The notes under the pieces were generated by a model, which saw only the letters and a program-made list of their open reading frames with translations, searched no databases and was not told the origin of the DNA. A program made the position numbers and the translations under genes. From contig JAGGYC010000077.1 in assembly GCA_021162745.1 (NCBI GenBank), forward strand, positions 1 to 40,285: a DNA stretch of 40,285 bases. Direction: 5' to 3'. Positions 22,691-31,009 of the stretch are shown piece by piece (the first letter of the stretch is position 1; every line of letters begins with the position of its first letter). The DNA is from Desulfuromonas sp. (GTDB taxonomy: Bacteria > Desulfobacterota > Desulfuromonadia > Desulfuromonadales > Desulfuromonadaceae).

Positions 22691-23932
22691 TTAAGACTTT
22701 GCGACACCGGTCCAACCGCTACCGGTCATCTTCTTCCGCCGCAGCATATCACCGACAGCAGCCCCGGCAGGCAGCTGAGTCCAGACCATGGCGTTGGGCT
22801 GGATAACGGACAGCGGTTGTTGCTTATCATCACAGCAATCAGCAACCCTAAAGGTATTCTGGCGCATGGCCGGACCGATCAGGTCCACCTCGTCACCAAC
22901 AAAGAAGCGGTTACGCCCCTCAATCAATGCCCGACCATCTTCACCGATCCGGCGTACAATGCCGATAAAATCATGGCTGCGCCGATAACGGGAATCTTCA
23001 GCATGAACCGCAGCGTCATCAACGGGCAGAAAGTCGGTGGCATAGGGACGATGGCTGACCTTATCCAGCTCTTGGCGCCACAACGGATCACACTGATAAC
23101 CCTGCGGATCAGCAAGATAGCGATCGAGAGCGGCCCGGTAGACCCGGGTGACGGCGGCCACGTAATAGAGGGTTTTCATCCGCCCTTCAATTTTCAGACT
23201 ATTTACCCCGGCCGCAACCAGATCGGGGATCTGATCGAGCAGGCACAGATCACGGCTGTTCATTATATAAGTACCGCGCGCATCTTCCTCGATAGCAAAA
23301 GACTGCCCGGGTCGCGTCTGTTCGACCAAGCTGTATTTCCAGCGACACGGCTGAGCACAGGCGCCTTCGTTGGCACTACGCGCCGTCATCGCCGTCGATA
23401 GCAGGCAACGTCCGGAATAGGCGACGCACATGGCACCATGGACAAAAACTTCCAGCTCGACATCGCTATGGCGCCGGACTTCGGCAATTTCATCGAGGGA
23501 CAGTTCCCGGGCCAGGTTGATTCTCTGCACCCCCTGCTGCTGCCAGAATTGACAACTGTAGCCGTTGGTGGTGTTGGCCTGAGTCGAAAGATGGATCTCC
23601 CGCTGCGGATCAAGCTGGCGAATACGACTGAGCACACCGGGATCGGAGACGATGTAACCATCGATGGCCAACGGCTTAAGTTGCTCCAGGTAATCATCCA
23701 ACAAGTCAAATTCGCTGGGACGAACATAGGCGTTCAACGTCAAATACAGCCGCTTTCCCCAACCATGTGTCACCGTCACAGCCTCTTTAAACTGGGCCAG
23801 GGTAAAATTCCCAGCGGCGGCTCGTAAACCAAATTGCTCGCCACCGAGATAAACGGCATCGGCGCCGTAGAGCAAGGCCGTTTTCAACTTATCCATATCG
23901 CCTGCCGGAGCCAGTAACTCTATTGAGGTCAT
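22691..23932 (-). CDS. Peptidase U32 family protein, TrhP-like (tRNA U34 hydroxylation)
   Basis: This 413-residue protein shows the U32 pattern: LLAPAGDMDKLKTALLYGAD, AVYLGGEQFGLRA, the central ELEVFVHGAMCVAYSGRCLL and NEGACAQPCRWKY, which supply conserved cysteines for an Fe-S cluster, and SLKIEGRMKTLYYVA. The length and C-terminal barrel fit the TrhP/YegQ group, which hydroxylates uridine 34 of tRNAs with prephenate as a source; older annotation calls these peptidases. ATG 23932 is taken, since AAAGGAT lies upstream; the frame is open to 23983. First gene of a leftward operon with nudC and hsp20. The 327-bp gap to the next gene (23933-24259) holds divergent promoters and no gene that I can support. 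Confidence 0.85.
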   Translation of the reverse strand: MTSIELLAPAGDMDKLKTALLYGADAVYLGGEQFGLRAAAGNFTLAQFKEAVTVTHGWGKRLYLTLNAYVRPSEFDLLDDYLEQLKPLAIDGYIVSDPGVLSRIRQLDPQREIHLSTQANTTNGYSCQFWQQQGVQRINLARELSLDEIAEVRRHSDVELEVFVHGAMCVAYSGRCLLSTAMTARSANEGACAQPCRWKYSLVEQTRPGQSFAIEEDARGTYIMNSRDLCLLDQIPDLVAAGVNSLKIEGRMKTLYYVAAVTRVYRAALDRYLADPQGYQCDPLWRQELDKVSHRPYATDFLPVDDAAVHAEDSRYRRSHDFIGIVRRIGEDGRALIEGRNRFFVGDEVDLIGPAMRQNTFRVADCCDDKQQPLSVIQPNAMVWTQLPAGAAVGDMLRRKKMTGSGWTGVAKS

Positions 23933-24170
23933 GCGTTTGTATCCTTTTTTAACGATCATCCTGTAATGTTTCCCATCGACCATGGGTCCGTGAACCGCCT
24001 GAGTATCCCCAACCCACCGCTAAATCCACGGCTGGAGCAAGACTCATCAAATCCCCCTTATCCGCTTTCGTCTCACGGAATCCAGTTACAGGAGAGGCTC
24101 AACGGCACGGTTGACTAGCATACGTGAAAAAACAGAGAAAAGCAGCCGCTCTCTTCTACCGGTTTCATCC

Positions 24171-24197
24171 TTGACAACTGCTCGAAAACCCTATAAA
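24171..24197 (+). promoter_or_regulatory. Candidate promoter of the CpoB-like gene
   Basis: TTGACA (24171-24176) is a perfect -35 box, and TATAAA (24192-24197) a good -10 box, but the 15-bp spacer is short. They lie 63-90 bp upstream of the start codon. The rest of the stretch 23933-24259 shows nothing recognisable. Confidence 0.4.
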
Positions 24198-24259
24198 AAT
24201 TAAAATATTTTGCATTACTTTCTAATGCGTTTATACCGTTTTTAAGGAAGGTGGGCTCA

Positions 24260-24949
24260 ATGCGCTGGACAGCGTTTATTTTCACCCTGTGTTTTCTCGC
24301 TTTGAGCTATGGTTGTGCGCCGGCACCGGCAACAACATCCTCAAACAGCGCCTACATCCGTCCGCTGCAGTGGCAGGTTCAAGCCCAACAACAACAACTT
24401 CAGGCGCTGGACAGCGCTTTCAAGCAACTCAGCTCGACGGTTGTCGCTACACAGAGTGAATTGAATACCCTGCGCGCCGAGATGGCAACACTCCGACAGC
24501 AGCAAGCCACGCCATCCACAGCAGGCATCCCATTAACGACTTCAACCACTCAACCGCTACAGGCAGACGGACCATCGGCAACAGAGATCTACCGCAATGC
24601 TTTTGCAGCGTACACCCAGGGCAACTACGATGAAGCGGTGCGTGGTTTTACACAATTTATCACCCAGTATCCGCAAAATCCTTTCGCGCCGACAGCCTAC
24701 TTTCGTCAGGGTGAAGCCCTGTTAGCCCAAGGTAAAAACCAGGATGCCCTTGAGTCTTTTGCGACAATCGTCCTTAATTACCCAGATGCCCACAAGACTC
24801 CTGAGGCTCTGTTGAAAATGGTTCAGCTATTCAACAACAGCAATCAGCCCCAGCAGGCCCAGGCAGCATTTAACCGCTTGCAACAAGATTTTCCAAAAAG
24901 TAGTGCGGCCAAGAAAGCAGTACAGGGTCTAGCCAGCCCCAGACAATAG
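24260..24949 (+). CDS. CpoB/YbgF-like TPR lipoprotein
   Basis: This 229-residue protein has a lipoprotein-type signal (TLCFLALSYGC, Cys near residue 19), a coiled coil rich in Gln (about residues 35-80), a Thr/Pro linker, and three TPR-like repeats from about 115 (EIYRNAFAAYTQGNYDEAVR, then FAPTAYFRQGEALLAQGKNQ). That is the build of CpoB/YbgF, which links peptidoglycan synthesis with the Tol-Pal system. Here no tol or pal gene is adjacent; a LysM protein follows instead. ATG 24260 is used, with AAGGAAGG upstream; a GTG at 24251 lies too close to that RBS. Confidence 0.82.
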   Translation: MRWTAFIFTLCFLALSYGCAPAPATTSSNSAYIRPLQWQVQAQQQQLQALDSAFKQLSSTVVATQSELNTLRAEMATLRQQQATPSTAGIPLTTSTTQPLQADGPSATEIYRNAFAAYTQGNYDEAVRGFTQFITQYPQNPFAPTAYFRQGEALLAQGKNQDALESFATIVLNYPDAHKTPEALLKMVQLFNNSNQPQQAQAAFNRLQQDFPKSSAAKKAVQGLASPRQ

Positions 24950-25000
24950 TGTACTTTTAACGTATTATTTTATGCAAACAGCTATGCCTGCTGCGTTCCA

Positions 25001-25163
25001 TTATTGATGGTCTCGCAAAAACAAATAAGATGGCTAAGCAAAAATTTCGACCTACAAGACGTAGTGGTTTTTCAATGGTGACGGTATACATGTTGTATGT
25101 CGAAGTCTTGAAAAAACGCTGCAACGCAGGAGGGCGGACTTTTTGCGACGCCACCATTATTAA
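25001..25163. repeat. MITE-like nested palindrome, 163 bp
   Basis: Imperfect terminal inverted repeats (TTATTGATGGTCTCGCAAAAA at 25001-25021 split by gaps against the reverse complement of 25140-25163, both ending TCGCAAAAA) enclose a second inverted pair, TTCGACCTACAA (25046-25057) against TTGTATGTCGAA (25093-25104), 11 of 12 matching. No gene is present in 24950-25237. It resembles the TCGCAAAAAGTC palindromic elements common in Desulfuromonadales and relatives. Confidence 0.7.
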
Positions 25164-25237
25164 CTCCGCACAGCAAGTCTAATCCTTCTGCCCCGGGAAA
25201 AACCCGTTTGGCGCCAAGCCAACAAAAGGAGATCGCG

Positions 25238-26236
25238 ATGAGGATTCAAAAACTGATTATTCTGGCCTGTCTGTTGCTGTTACCTGCAGCGGCTTTTGCT
25301 CAGGAACCCCCCCGTGTTTACACCATCGAAAAAGGTGACACCCTGTGGGGCATCTCCGAGCGTTTCATTACCGATCCCTGGTACTGGCCAAACCTATGGG
25401 CAAACAACCCATTTATCCGCAACCCCCACCTGATCTATCCGGGACAGAAAGTTGCCATCTACGATGGCCGAATTGAACTGTTGCCGGAGTATCCGAAAGT
25501 GAAAAAACAACCACAAGCGGTTGAAGCCGTCGAGCCCACCCCTGAACCGCAGGAACGTATCACCTTCAAGGCACTTGGCGACATGAACAGCTTCATCAGC
25601 ACTGAGCTGCTGGCAAAGGCCGGCCGTCTGGTGGACACCGTCGACAACCGCATTATGATGACCGAGGGCGATAAAGCCTTCTTGCAGATGAGCGATGAAA
25701 CGTCCGTGGTCGGCTCGGAATACAATCTGTTTTCTGTCGGCAAAGTCGTTAAACACCCGAATACCGGCAAAAAAATCGGCAACCAGGTCACCTGGCGGGG
25801 CAAAGTTCAACTGACCAGCGCTCACGAACAGGTATATTCCGGAGTGATCACCAAGGCGGTTGGTGAGATCGAACGTGGTTGCGTATTGTTGCCCGTCGAG
25901 GATATTGATACAACCATTACCTTACAACGTTCAACAGTACCCCTTGATGGCTATATCATTGCCGCCCACCCGGAGAAACTCGCCTTTGCCCAACACGATA
26001 TATTCTATGTTGATCTCGGTAGCAACGCCGGACTGGAAGTTGGCAACATGATGACCATTGTCCGTCCGCGTCTGGCAACGGATCTAGCCCTACAGGATCG
26101 CGACATTGTCCTCCCGGACACCCTGCTCGGTCGTGCCTTGGTCGTTAAAACGGGAGCAACTGTTTCGGCCGCGCTGATCCTCAAATCAACAGAACCTATT
26201 TATCGTGGTGATCTCGTTTACACCGAGATGGAGTAA
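25238..26236 (+). CDS. LysM domain envelope protein
   Basis: This 332-residue exported protein has a signal peptide ending AFA after residue 21 and one LysM domain at about 27-72 (YTIEKGDTLWGISERFITDP, then NPHLIYPGQKVAIYD), which binds peptidoglycan. A Pro/Glu-rich linker follows (VEAVEPTPEPQE), and the remaining 230 residues form repeated beta units with no named domain. Similar LysM proteins occur upstream of dprA in this bacterial group. ATG 25238 has AAAGGAG 6 nt upstream. A strong terminator follows, so it is transcribed apart from dprA. Confidence 0.87.
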   Translation: MRIQKLIILACLLLLPAAAFAQEPPRVYTIEKGDTLWGISERFITDPWYWPNLWANNPFIRNPHLIYPGQKVAIYDGRIELLPEYPKVKKQPQAVEAVEPTPEPQERITFKALGDMNSFISTELLAKAGRLVDTVDNRIMMTEGDKAFLQMSDETSVVGSEYNLFSVGKVVKHPNTGKKIGNQVTWRGKVQLTSAHEQVYSGVITKAVGEIERGCVLLPVEDIDTTITLQRSTVPLDGYIIAAHPEKLAFAQHDIFYVDLGSNAGLEVGNMMTIVRPRLATDLALQDRDIVLPDTLLGRALVVKTGATVSAALILKSTEPIYRGDLVYTEME

Positions 26237-26261
26237 CTCTCACCGAACAGACTGTAACAGT

Positions 26262-26298
26262 AAGAAAAGGATTGGGTGTTATCCAATCCTTTTCTTTT
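26262..26298 (+). terminator. Terminator between the LysM gene and dprA
   Basis: AAGAAAAGGATTGG (26262-26275) pairs perfectly with CCAATCCTTTTCTT (26283-26296) around a 7-nt loop, with a T-rich end. It also rules out an upstream dprA start at 26272. Confidence 0.92.
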
Positions 26299-26325
26299 AC
26301 CCGTAACATTAAAGCAGGCAAACCA

Positions 26326-27441
26326 ATGACGCAGCCCACACACTTAACTCACGCCTGGCTCCGCCTTCATTTAACCAAAGGACTGGGCCGTGTCGGAATT
26401 ATCCGCCTCATCGACTGCTTTGGCGACGTGGAAACGGCCCTGCAACAAAGCGCAGAGCAGTGGGCCCGCCATGCCGGCGTTCGGGGTCGGGGGATTGGTC
26501 GCCCACCCGGGGCCGACGACCCACAATTAATTAACGCCCTGGAAAGTCTGCACAGTCACAATGCCCAACTGCTGACACTGTGGGATGACAACTACCCCAG
26601 CGCCTTACGGCAAATCCCCGACCCACCCGCGATCCTCTATATTCGCGGCACCCTGCCGACAGGTGATTACCTGGCGATCGTCGGCTCACGACGCGCCACT
26701 CCAGATGGCCTCCGCCTGGCAGCGGAAATAGCCAACACCCTCGCCCAACACAACATAACCATTGTCAGCGGACTGGCGCGGGGCATCGACAGCTCAGCAC
26801 ACCGCGGTGCGCTGGATGGTGGCGGAAAGACCATCGCTGTCCTCGGCGGTGGCATCGATCGAGTCTACCCACCGGAGAATTGCCACATGTTCGAGATGAT
26901 CGCAGAGCAGGGCGCGCTGATTTCCGAGTACCCACCCGGCACACCACCACTGCCCGGTCACTTTCCGGGACGCAACCGGATCATCAGTGGCCTGAGCCGC
27001 GGCGTACTGATCGTTGAAGCGGCAGCAAAAAGCGGATCGTTAATAACGGCCGATTTCGCGCTGGATCAGGGCCGCGATGTCTTTGCCGCCCCCGGATCCC
27101 CGTTTAACAACGTCAGCCAGGGCTGTCACCAGCTTATTAAACAAGGGGCGACACTAATCACTGAAGCCGGGGATATCCTTGATAGTTTTCAGATCAATGC
27201 CCATTCACAGCAACCTGTAAGCAGAACGACCATTGATCTATCAGAATTGAGTACTGCCCAGAAAACACTGTACGAAAAACTACATAACACCCCTCAGCAC
27301 CTGGACAAACTGGCCGGGGAAAGTGGCTTGACACCCATGGAGGTTTCGGCTATCGTGCTGCACTTGGAGCTTCTTGGCTTGGCGCAAGCGCTCCCCGGAG
27401 GCCGCTATATCCGTGGCCTGGCAGGTGGCACTACAGCCTAA
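26326..27441 (+). CDS. dprA: DNA-processing protein DprA
   Basis: This 371-residue cytoplasmic protein loads RecA on incoming single-stranded DNA during transformation. An N-terminal helical SAM-like domain is followed by the extended Rossmann fold: AIVGSRRAT, IVSGLARGIDSSAHRGAL, TIAVLGGGIDRVYPPEN and GRNRIISGLSRGVLIVEA. A C-terminal winged helix lies near residues 315-370 (LHNTPQHLDKLAGESGLTPM). ATG 26326 lies just beyond the terminator, with a weak GCAGG as RBS. It heads the dprA-smg-topA series found in many proteobacteria. Confidence 0.95.
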   Translation: MTQPTHLTHAWLRLHLTKGLGRVGIIRLIDCFGDVETALQQSAEQWARHAGVRGRGIGRPPGADDPQLINALESLHSHNAQLLTLWDDNYPSALRQIPDPPAILYIRGTLPTGDYLAIVGSRRATPDGLRLAAEIANTLAQHNITIVSGLARGIDSSAHRGALDGGGKTIAVLGGGIDRVYPPENCHMFEMIAEQGALISEYPPGTPPLPGHFPGRNRIISGLSRGVLIVEAAAKSGSLITADFALDQGRDVFAAPGSPFNNVSQGCHQLIKQGATLITEAGDILDSFQINAHSQQPVSRTTIDLSELSTAQKTLYEKLHNTPQHLDKLAGESGLTPMEVSAIVLHLELLGLAQALPGGRYIRGLAGGTTA

Positions 27442-27465
27442 ACCCACGATCCAGACAGGTGCATT

Positions 27466-27936
27466 TTGAACGAACGCGTGCTGATTATTGTTGGCATTAT
27501 TGCTCAATATTTTATGAACGAACACGATTTTTCCAGCGAGCGTGAAATTGTCGAAGAACTGCTGTCCGCCGGATTTCAGGAAGAGGAGATTGATGCTGCT
27601 TTTTCCTGGATGGAAAAGATCACTCTCAACCCGCCACCACAACAGGAACTGGATACGCTGCAAGCCGCACCAATTCGGATCTATGCTCCTGAAGAGCAAC
27701 GGTGTTTATCGACTGAAGCGCGCGGCTTCTTGCTTAAGTTACGTAGCGCCGGTATCTTAACCCCGGAGATTGAAGAGGAGATCATCCTCAAAGCCTGTCA
27801 GAATGACGGCGAAGAGAGCAGCCTCGACGAGGTGAAATCGATCACCGTGTTGACCATGTTTGCCAGCCTTCAATACGATGGCTCACGGGAGATCAACTGC
27901 ATCATAGAGGATAACTGGCACAATCTCTATCATTAA
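27466..27936 (+). CDS. smg: Smg/DUF494 family protein
   Basis: This 156-residue protein fits Smg (DUF494): an N-terminal YFMNEHDFSSEREIVEELLS segment, a Pro-rich middle, and RCLSTEARGFLLKLRSAGIL followed by an acidic helical end (EVKSITVLTMFASLQYDG). Its function is not established; it usually sits between dprA and topA, as here. The start is TTG at 27466, because no ATG or GTG gives a family-like N-terminus; only AGG (27456) serves as RBS, so translation may be low or coupled to dprA 24 bp upstream. Confidence 0.87.
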   Translation: MNERVLIIVGIIAQYFMNEHDFSSEREIVEELLSAGFQEEEIDAAFSWMEKITLNPPPQQELDTLQAAPIRIYAPEEQRCLSTEARGFLLKLRSAGILTPEIEEEIILKACQNDGEESSLDEVKSITVLTMFASLQYDGSREINCIIEDNWHNLYH

Positions 27937-27948
27937 CGGTTAAACAGG

Positions 27949-27976
27949 CTGCGGGCGATTTGCCGCAGCTTTTTTT
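27949..27976 (+). terminator. Terminator after smg
   Basis: GCTGCGG (27949-27955) pairs with CCGCAGC (27964-27970), followed by six T. The 8-nt loop and short GC-rich stem suit intrinsic termination, perhaps partial before topA. Confidence 0.85.
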
Positions 27977-28034
27977 ATCTGTGTCCACCAGCGAGCTGCA
28001 ACAGACATAGATTTTATACTTCAGAGGACTTTTC

Positions 28035-30512
28035 ATGGCACGTTCATTGGTCATTGTAGAATCACCGGCAAAATCAAAAACCATCGAGAAATTTCTCGGT
28101 AAGGACTACAAAGTTCTGGCCTCCTACGGTCATGTCCGCGCCCTGCCCAGCAAGCAAGGCTCGGTCGATGTTGAGGCGGGATTTGTTCCCAAATATCATA
28201 TCCTGCCGGAAAGCCAAAAACACATTGAGCTGTTAGCCAAAGAAGTGGCCAAGTGTGAAGAACTGCTACTGGCCACTGACCTCGACCGCGAGGGAGAGGC
28301 GATCTCCTGGCATCTGCTCGAAGCCCTTGGCATCGACGAAAACGGCACCAAGCCGGTGGTCAAGCGGGTCACCTTCCACGAGATCACCAAGCCGGCGATT
28401 CTCAAGGCGGTAGCTGAACCGCACAAGATTGCCAGAGATCTGGTCAATGCCCAACAGGCGCGGGTGATTCTCGATTATCTGGTCGGCTTTACCCTGTCGC
28501 CGTTTCTGTGGAAAAAGATCCGCTATGGTCTCTCGGCCGGTCGCGTCCAGTCCGTTGCGTTGCGCATCATCTGTGAGCGGGAAAAAGAGATCAACGCTTT
28601 TGAATCCCGCGAATACTGGAGCATTTCGTCGCTGCTGGCCAACCATGCCGACAAGTCGTTTGCGGCCAAGCTCAATGCCATCGACGGCAAGAAAATAACC
28701 AAATTTCAGATTGAGAATCAGGAAGCCGCCGAAGCCTTGGTCAACAGCATCAGCGGTTTGCCGTTGCAAGTCGACGCGGTAGTCTGCAAGGAGAAGAAGC
28801 GCTCCCCTGCGGCCCCCTTCACCACCAGTACCCTGCAACAGGAGGCCAGCCGTAAACTTGGTTTCTCGGCCCGCAAGACCATGACCATCGCTCAGAAATT
28901 GTATGAAGGTATTGACATTGGTGATGGCGCCGTCGGTTTGATCACCTACATGCGTACCGACTCGGTGGCACTGTCGGAACAGGCCACCACCGAAGCCAAA
29001 GAGGTAATTACCTCCATCTACGGCGAAGAGTACGCCCTGAAAAAACCACGCACCTTTAAGAGCCGGGCCAAAAATGCCCAGGAAGCTCACGAGGCGGTAC
29101 GTCCCACCTCCATCGCCAGCCACCCGGAACAGATCAAGAAGTTTTTGAGTTCAGACCAATTCAAACTCTACCGCCTGATCTGGATGCGCACCGTCGCCTC
29201 GCAAATGACCCAGGCCCGTCTTGATGCCACCAGCGTCGACATCGTCACCGTGGGAGGGGAGCAACAGTTCAGTTTCCGCGCCAGCGGTCAGATCATCCGC
29301 TTTGCCGGTTTTATGAAACTGTACATTGAGGGCACCGATGACGAGGACAATGAAGAACAAGAGGGGATGTTGCCGGCACTTCAGGAGCAAGAAGCCGTCA
29401 ACTGCCGGGAACTGACACCAAACCAACACTTCACCCAGCCGCCGCCACGCTACACGGAAGCGAGTCTGGTCAAGTCAATGGAGGAGCACGGCATCGGTCG
29501 CCCTTCCACCTACGCCTCCATCATGAACACCCTGGTGACGCGTAAATATGCACGGCTGGAAAAACGGGCTTTTTATGCCGAGGATGTGGGGATGGTGGTC
29601 AGCGATCTGCTCTCCAACCACTTTACCAAATATGTCGATTACGATTTCACCGCCAATTTCGAAGAGGAGTTGGATGCGGTATCGCGCGGCGAAAAGCAGT
29701 GGCAACCCTTACTTAAACAGTTCTGGGAACCGTTTGTCGAACTGCTCAAGCAGAAAGAGAAAGAGATCTCCAAGGCAGATCTGACCACGGAAAAGACCGA
29801 CAAGATTTGCCCGGAATGCGGTAAAGAGCTGGTGATCAAACTGGGGCGTTCAGGAAAATTCCTCGCCTGTAGCGGTTTCCCCGACTGTCGCCATACCGAA
29901 CCTCTCGAAGGTGGCGAACAAGAAGAGCCGGAAGTCTCTGAAGAAAAATGCGAGAAGTGCGGTGCGCCGATGTTGATCAAAATGGGTCGCTATGGCAAAT
30001 TCCTCGCCTGCAGCGCCTATCCCGACTGCAAAAACATCCAGCCGTTGGTCAAGCCCAAAGCACTGGGAATCACCTGTCCACAGTGTAAAGAGGGGGAACT
30101 GATGGAGAAGAAAAGCCGCTATGGCAAAATCTTCTACTCCTGCAACCGCTACCCCAAATGCAAATTCGCCCTGTGGGATAAACCGCTGGAGCAACCCTGC
30201 CCTAAGTGCGGCTTCCCGCTGACGGTGGAGAAGACCACCAAACGCTTCGGCACGGTTCATAAGTGCCCACAGGAAGAGTGCGACTGGGAAGTGCTCATCG
30301 TGCCACCGGAGAAAAAGCCGACCAAAGCAGCGGCAGCGAAAAAACCAGCGGCTAAAAAGGCACCGGCCAAGAAAACAACAGCGAAAAAAACACCGGCCAA
30401 GAAGGCCACCGCCAGTAAAAAAGCGGCGACGACTAAAACGGCCACAAAAAAGACGGCTGCTACGAAGAAAACAGCAGTTAAGAAAACCGCAAAGGATGTA
30501 GCCGAAAAATAG
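28035..30512 (+). CDS. topA: DNA topoisomerase I with four zinc ribbons and Lys/Ala-rich tail
   Basis: This 825-residue type IA topoisomerase relaxes negative supercoils. The TOPRIM domain starts at once (SLVIVESPAKSKTIEKFLG, then ATDLDREGEAISWHL), and the active-site tyrosine is Y305 in GLITYMRTDS. The toroid ends near 580. Four C-terminal CxxC zinc ribbons follow: CPECGK, CEKCGA, CPQCKE and CPKCGF, each with its second pair. The last 65 residues or so (from about 759) are almost only Lys, Ala, Thr and Pro in AKK-type repeats, like histone H1 tails, and should bind DNA without sequence preference. Its length is typical. It has its own terminator. Confidence 0.96.
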   Translation: MARSLVIVESPAKSKTIEKFLGKDYKVLASYGHVRALPSKQGSVDVEAGFVPKYHILPESQKHIELLAKEVAKCEELLLATDLDREGEAISWHLLEALGIDENGTKPVVKRVTFHEITKPAILKAVAEPHKIARDLVNAQQARVILDYLVGFTLSPFLWKKIRYGLSAGRVQSVALRIICEREKEINAFESREYWSISSLLANHADKSFAAKLNAIDGKKITKFQIENQEAAEALVNSISGLPLQVDAVVCKEKKRSPAAPFTTSTLQQEASRKLGFSARKTMTIAQKLYEGIDIGDGAVGLITYMRTDSVALSEQATTEAKEVITSIYGEEYALKKPRTFKSRAKNAQEAHEAVRPTSIASHPEQIKKFLSSDQFKLYRLIWMRTVASQMTQARLDATSVDIVTVGGEQQFSFRASGQIIRFAGFMKLYIEGTDDEDNEEQEGMLPALQEQEAVNCRELTPNQHFTQPPPRYTEASLVKSMEEHGIGRPSTYASIMNTLVTRKYARLEKRAFYAEDVGMVVSDLLSNHFTKYVDYDFTANFEEELDAVSRGEKQWQPLLKQFWEPFVELLKQKEKEISKADLTTEKTDKICPECGKELVIKLGRSGKFLACSGFPDCRHTEPLEGGEQEEPEVSEEKCEKCGAPMLIKMGRYGKFLACSAYPDCKNIQPLVKPKALGITCPQCKEGELMEKKSRYGKIFYSCNRYPKCKFALWDKPLEQPCPKCGFPLTVEKTTKRFGTVHKCPQEECDWEVLIVPPEKKPTKAAAAKKPAAKKAPAKKTTAKKTPAKKATASKKAATTKTATKKTAATKKTAVKKTAKDVAEK

Positions 30513-30516
30513 GGCT

Positions 30517-30552
30517 GTCGGGTTACGCTTCGCTAACCCGACCTACGAAGCT
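30517..30552. repeat. GTCGGGTTA palindrome, copy 1
   Basis: GTCGGGTTA-CGCTTCGC-TAACCCGAC (30517-30542) is a perfect 9-bp stem with a self-complementary-rich loop, then CTACGAAGCT. It directly follows the topA stop. The motif is a widely dispersed REP-like palindrome. A second copy at 30942 has the same orientation. Confidence 0.85.
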
Positions 30553-30560
30553 GATCTTTT

Positions 30561-30599
30561 ACGTGTGCAGCCTTTATACGAGGCTGCACACGTTTTTTT
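30561..30599 (+). terminator. Terminator after topA
   Basis: ACGTGTGCAGCCT (30561-30573) pairs perfectly with AGGCTGCACACGT (30581-30593) around TTATACG, and a run of seven T follows. Confidence 0.95.
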
Positions 30600-30640
30600 A
30601 TGCACCTGTTTTTTATGGCGGCTCATCAAGAAATCAATCG

Positions 30641-30909
30641 TGTCGCACCAACAGGGTTCTGCATAACGATACCACGGAAAAAATAGAGAGCGGTACTGCA
30701 TCAAACTATTCAACGCCAGTGCTTGTAAAAAGAGAAAACTCAGTCGACCTAAAGGGCGACTTGCCGCCAAGGTGAAGCAAGACGGAAAACGACTCATCGT
30801 CGGTGGGTTTGCGACCCCCGGAGGGCCGATTTTACAGGCCATTTTTTGCTTACTTTTTTGTGGGCTGTCAAAAAAGTACGTCGGCTGCGGGACGAAACCC
30901 GCGAACTTG
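30641..30909 (+). repeat. Interspersed repeat family, copy 3 (most complete)
   Basis: This 269-bp copy is the best preserved. It runs from TGTCGCACCAACAGGGTTCT to a hairpin TACTTTTTTG/CAAAAAAGTA (30851-30860 with 30869-30878) and the GCGGG-ACGAAA-CCCGC stem. The hairpin keeps its pairing relative to copy 1 although the bases differ. The opposite strand keeps an open frame (30543-30842) shared with copies 1, 2 and part of 4. The gene-free stretch 30513-31009 is filled by this copy, two REP-like palindromes and the topA terminator. Confidence 0.88.
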
Positions 30910-30941
30910 TTCTTGGTATTAAGAAATTTCGAATCAGCAGT

Positions 30942-30977
30942 TGTCGGGTTACGCTTCGCTAACCCAACCTACAAAGC
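30942..30977. repeat. GTCGGGTTA palindrome, copy 2
   Basis: GTCGGGTTA (30943-30951) pairs with TAACCCAAC (30960-30968) with one mismatch. Of its 36 bp, 33 agree with copy 1 at 30517. The two copies bracket terminator and repeat copy 3 as direct repeats about 425 bp apart. Confidence 0.85.
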
Positions 30978-31009
30978 TCCATGAGCCATAAGCTACAGAG
31001 GAATCATTT

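Noticed and set aside
24957-25157. 66-codon reverse frame between the CpoB-like and LysM genes
   Set aside because: It lies within the nested-palindrome element and has no RBS or coding-like composition.
28266-29123. Long reverse frame (285 codons) opposite topA
   Set aside because: It is a shadow of topA with no recognisable motif.
30543-30842. 99-codon reverse frame over repeat copy 3 as a gene
   Set aside because: It has no RBS, has biased composition and follows the repeat exactly. It is kept as a property of the repeat, not called as a CDS.
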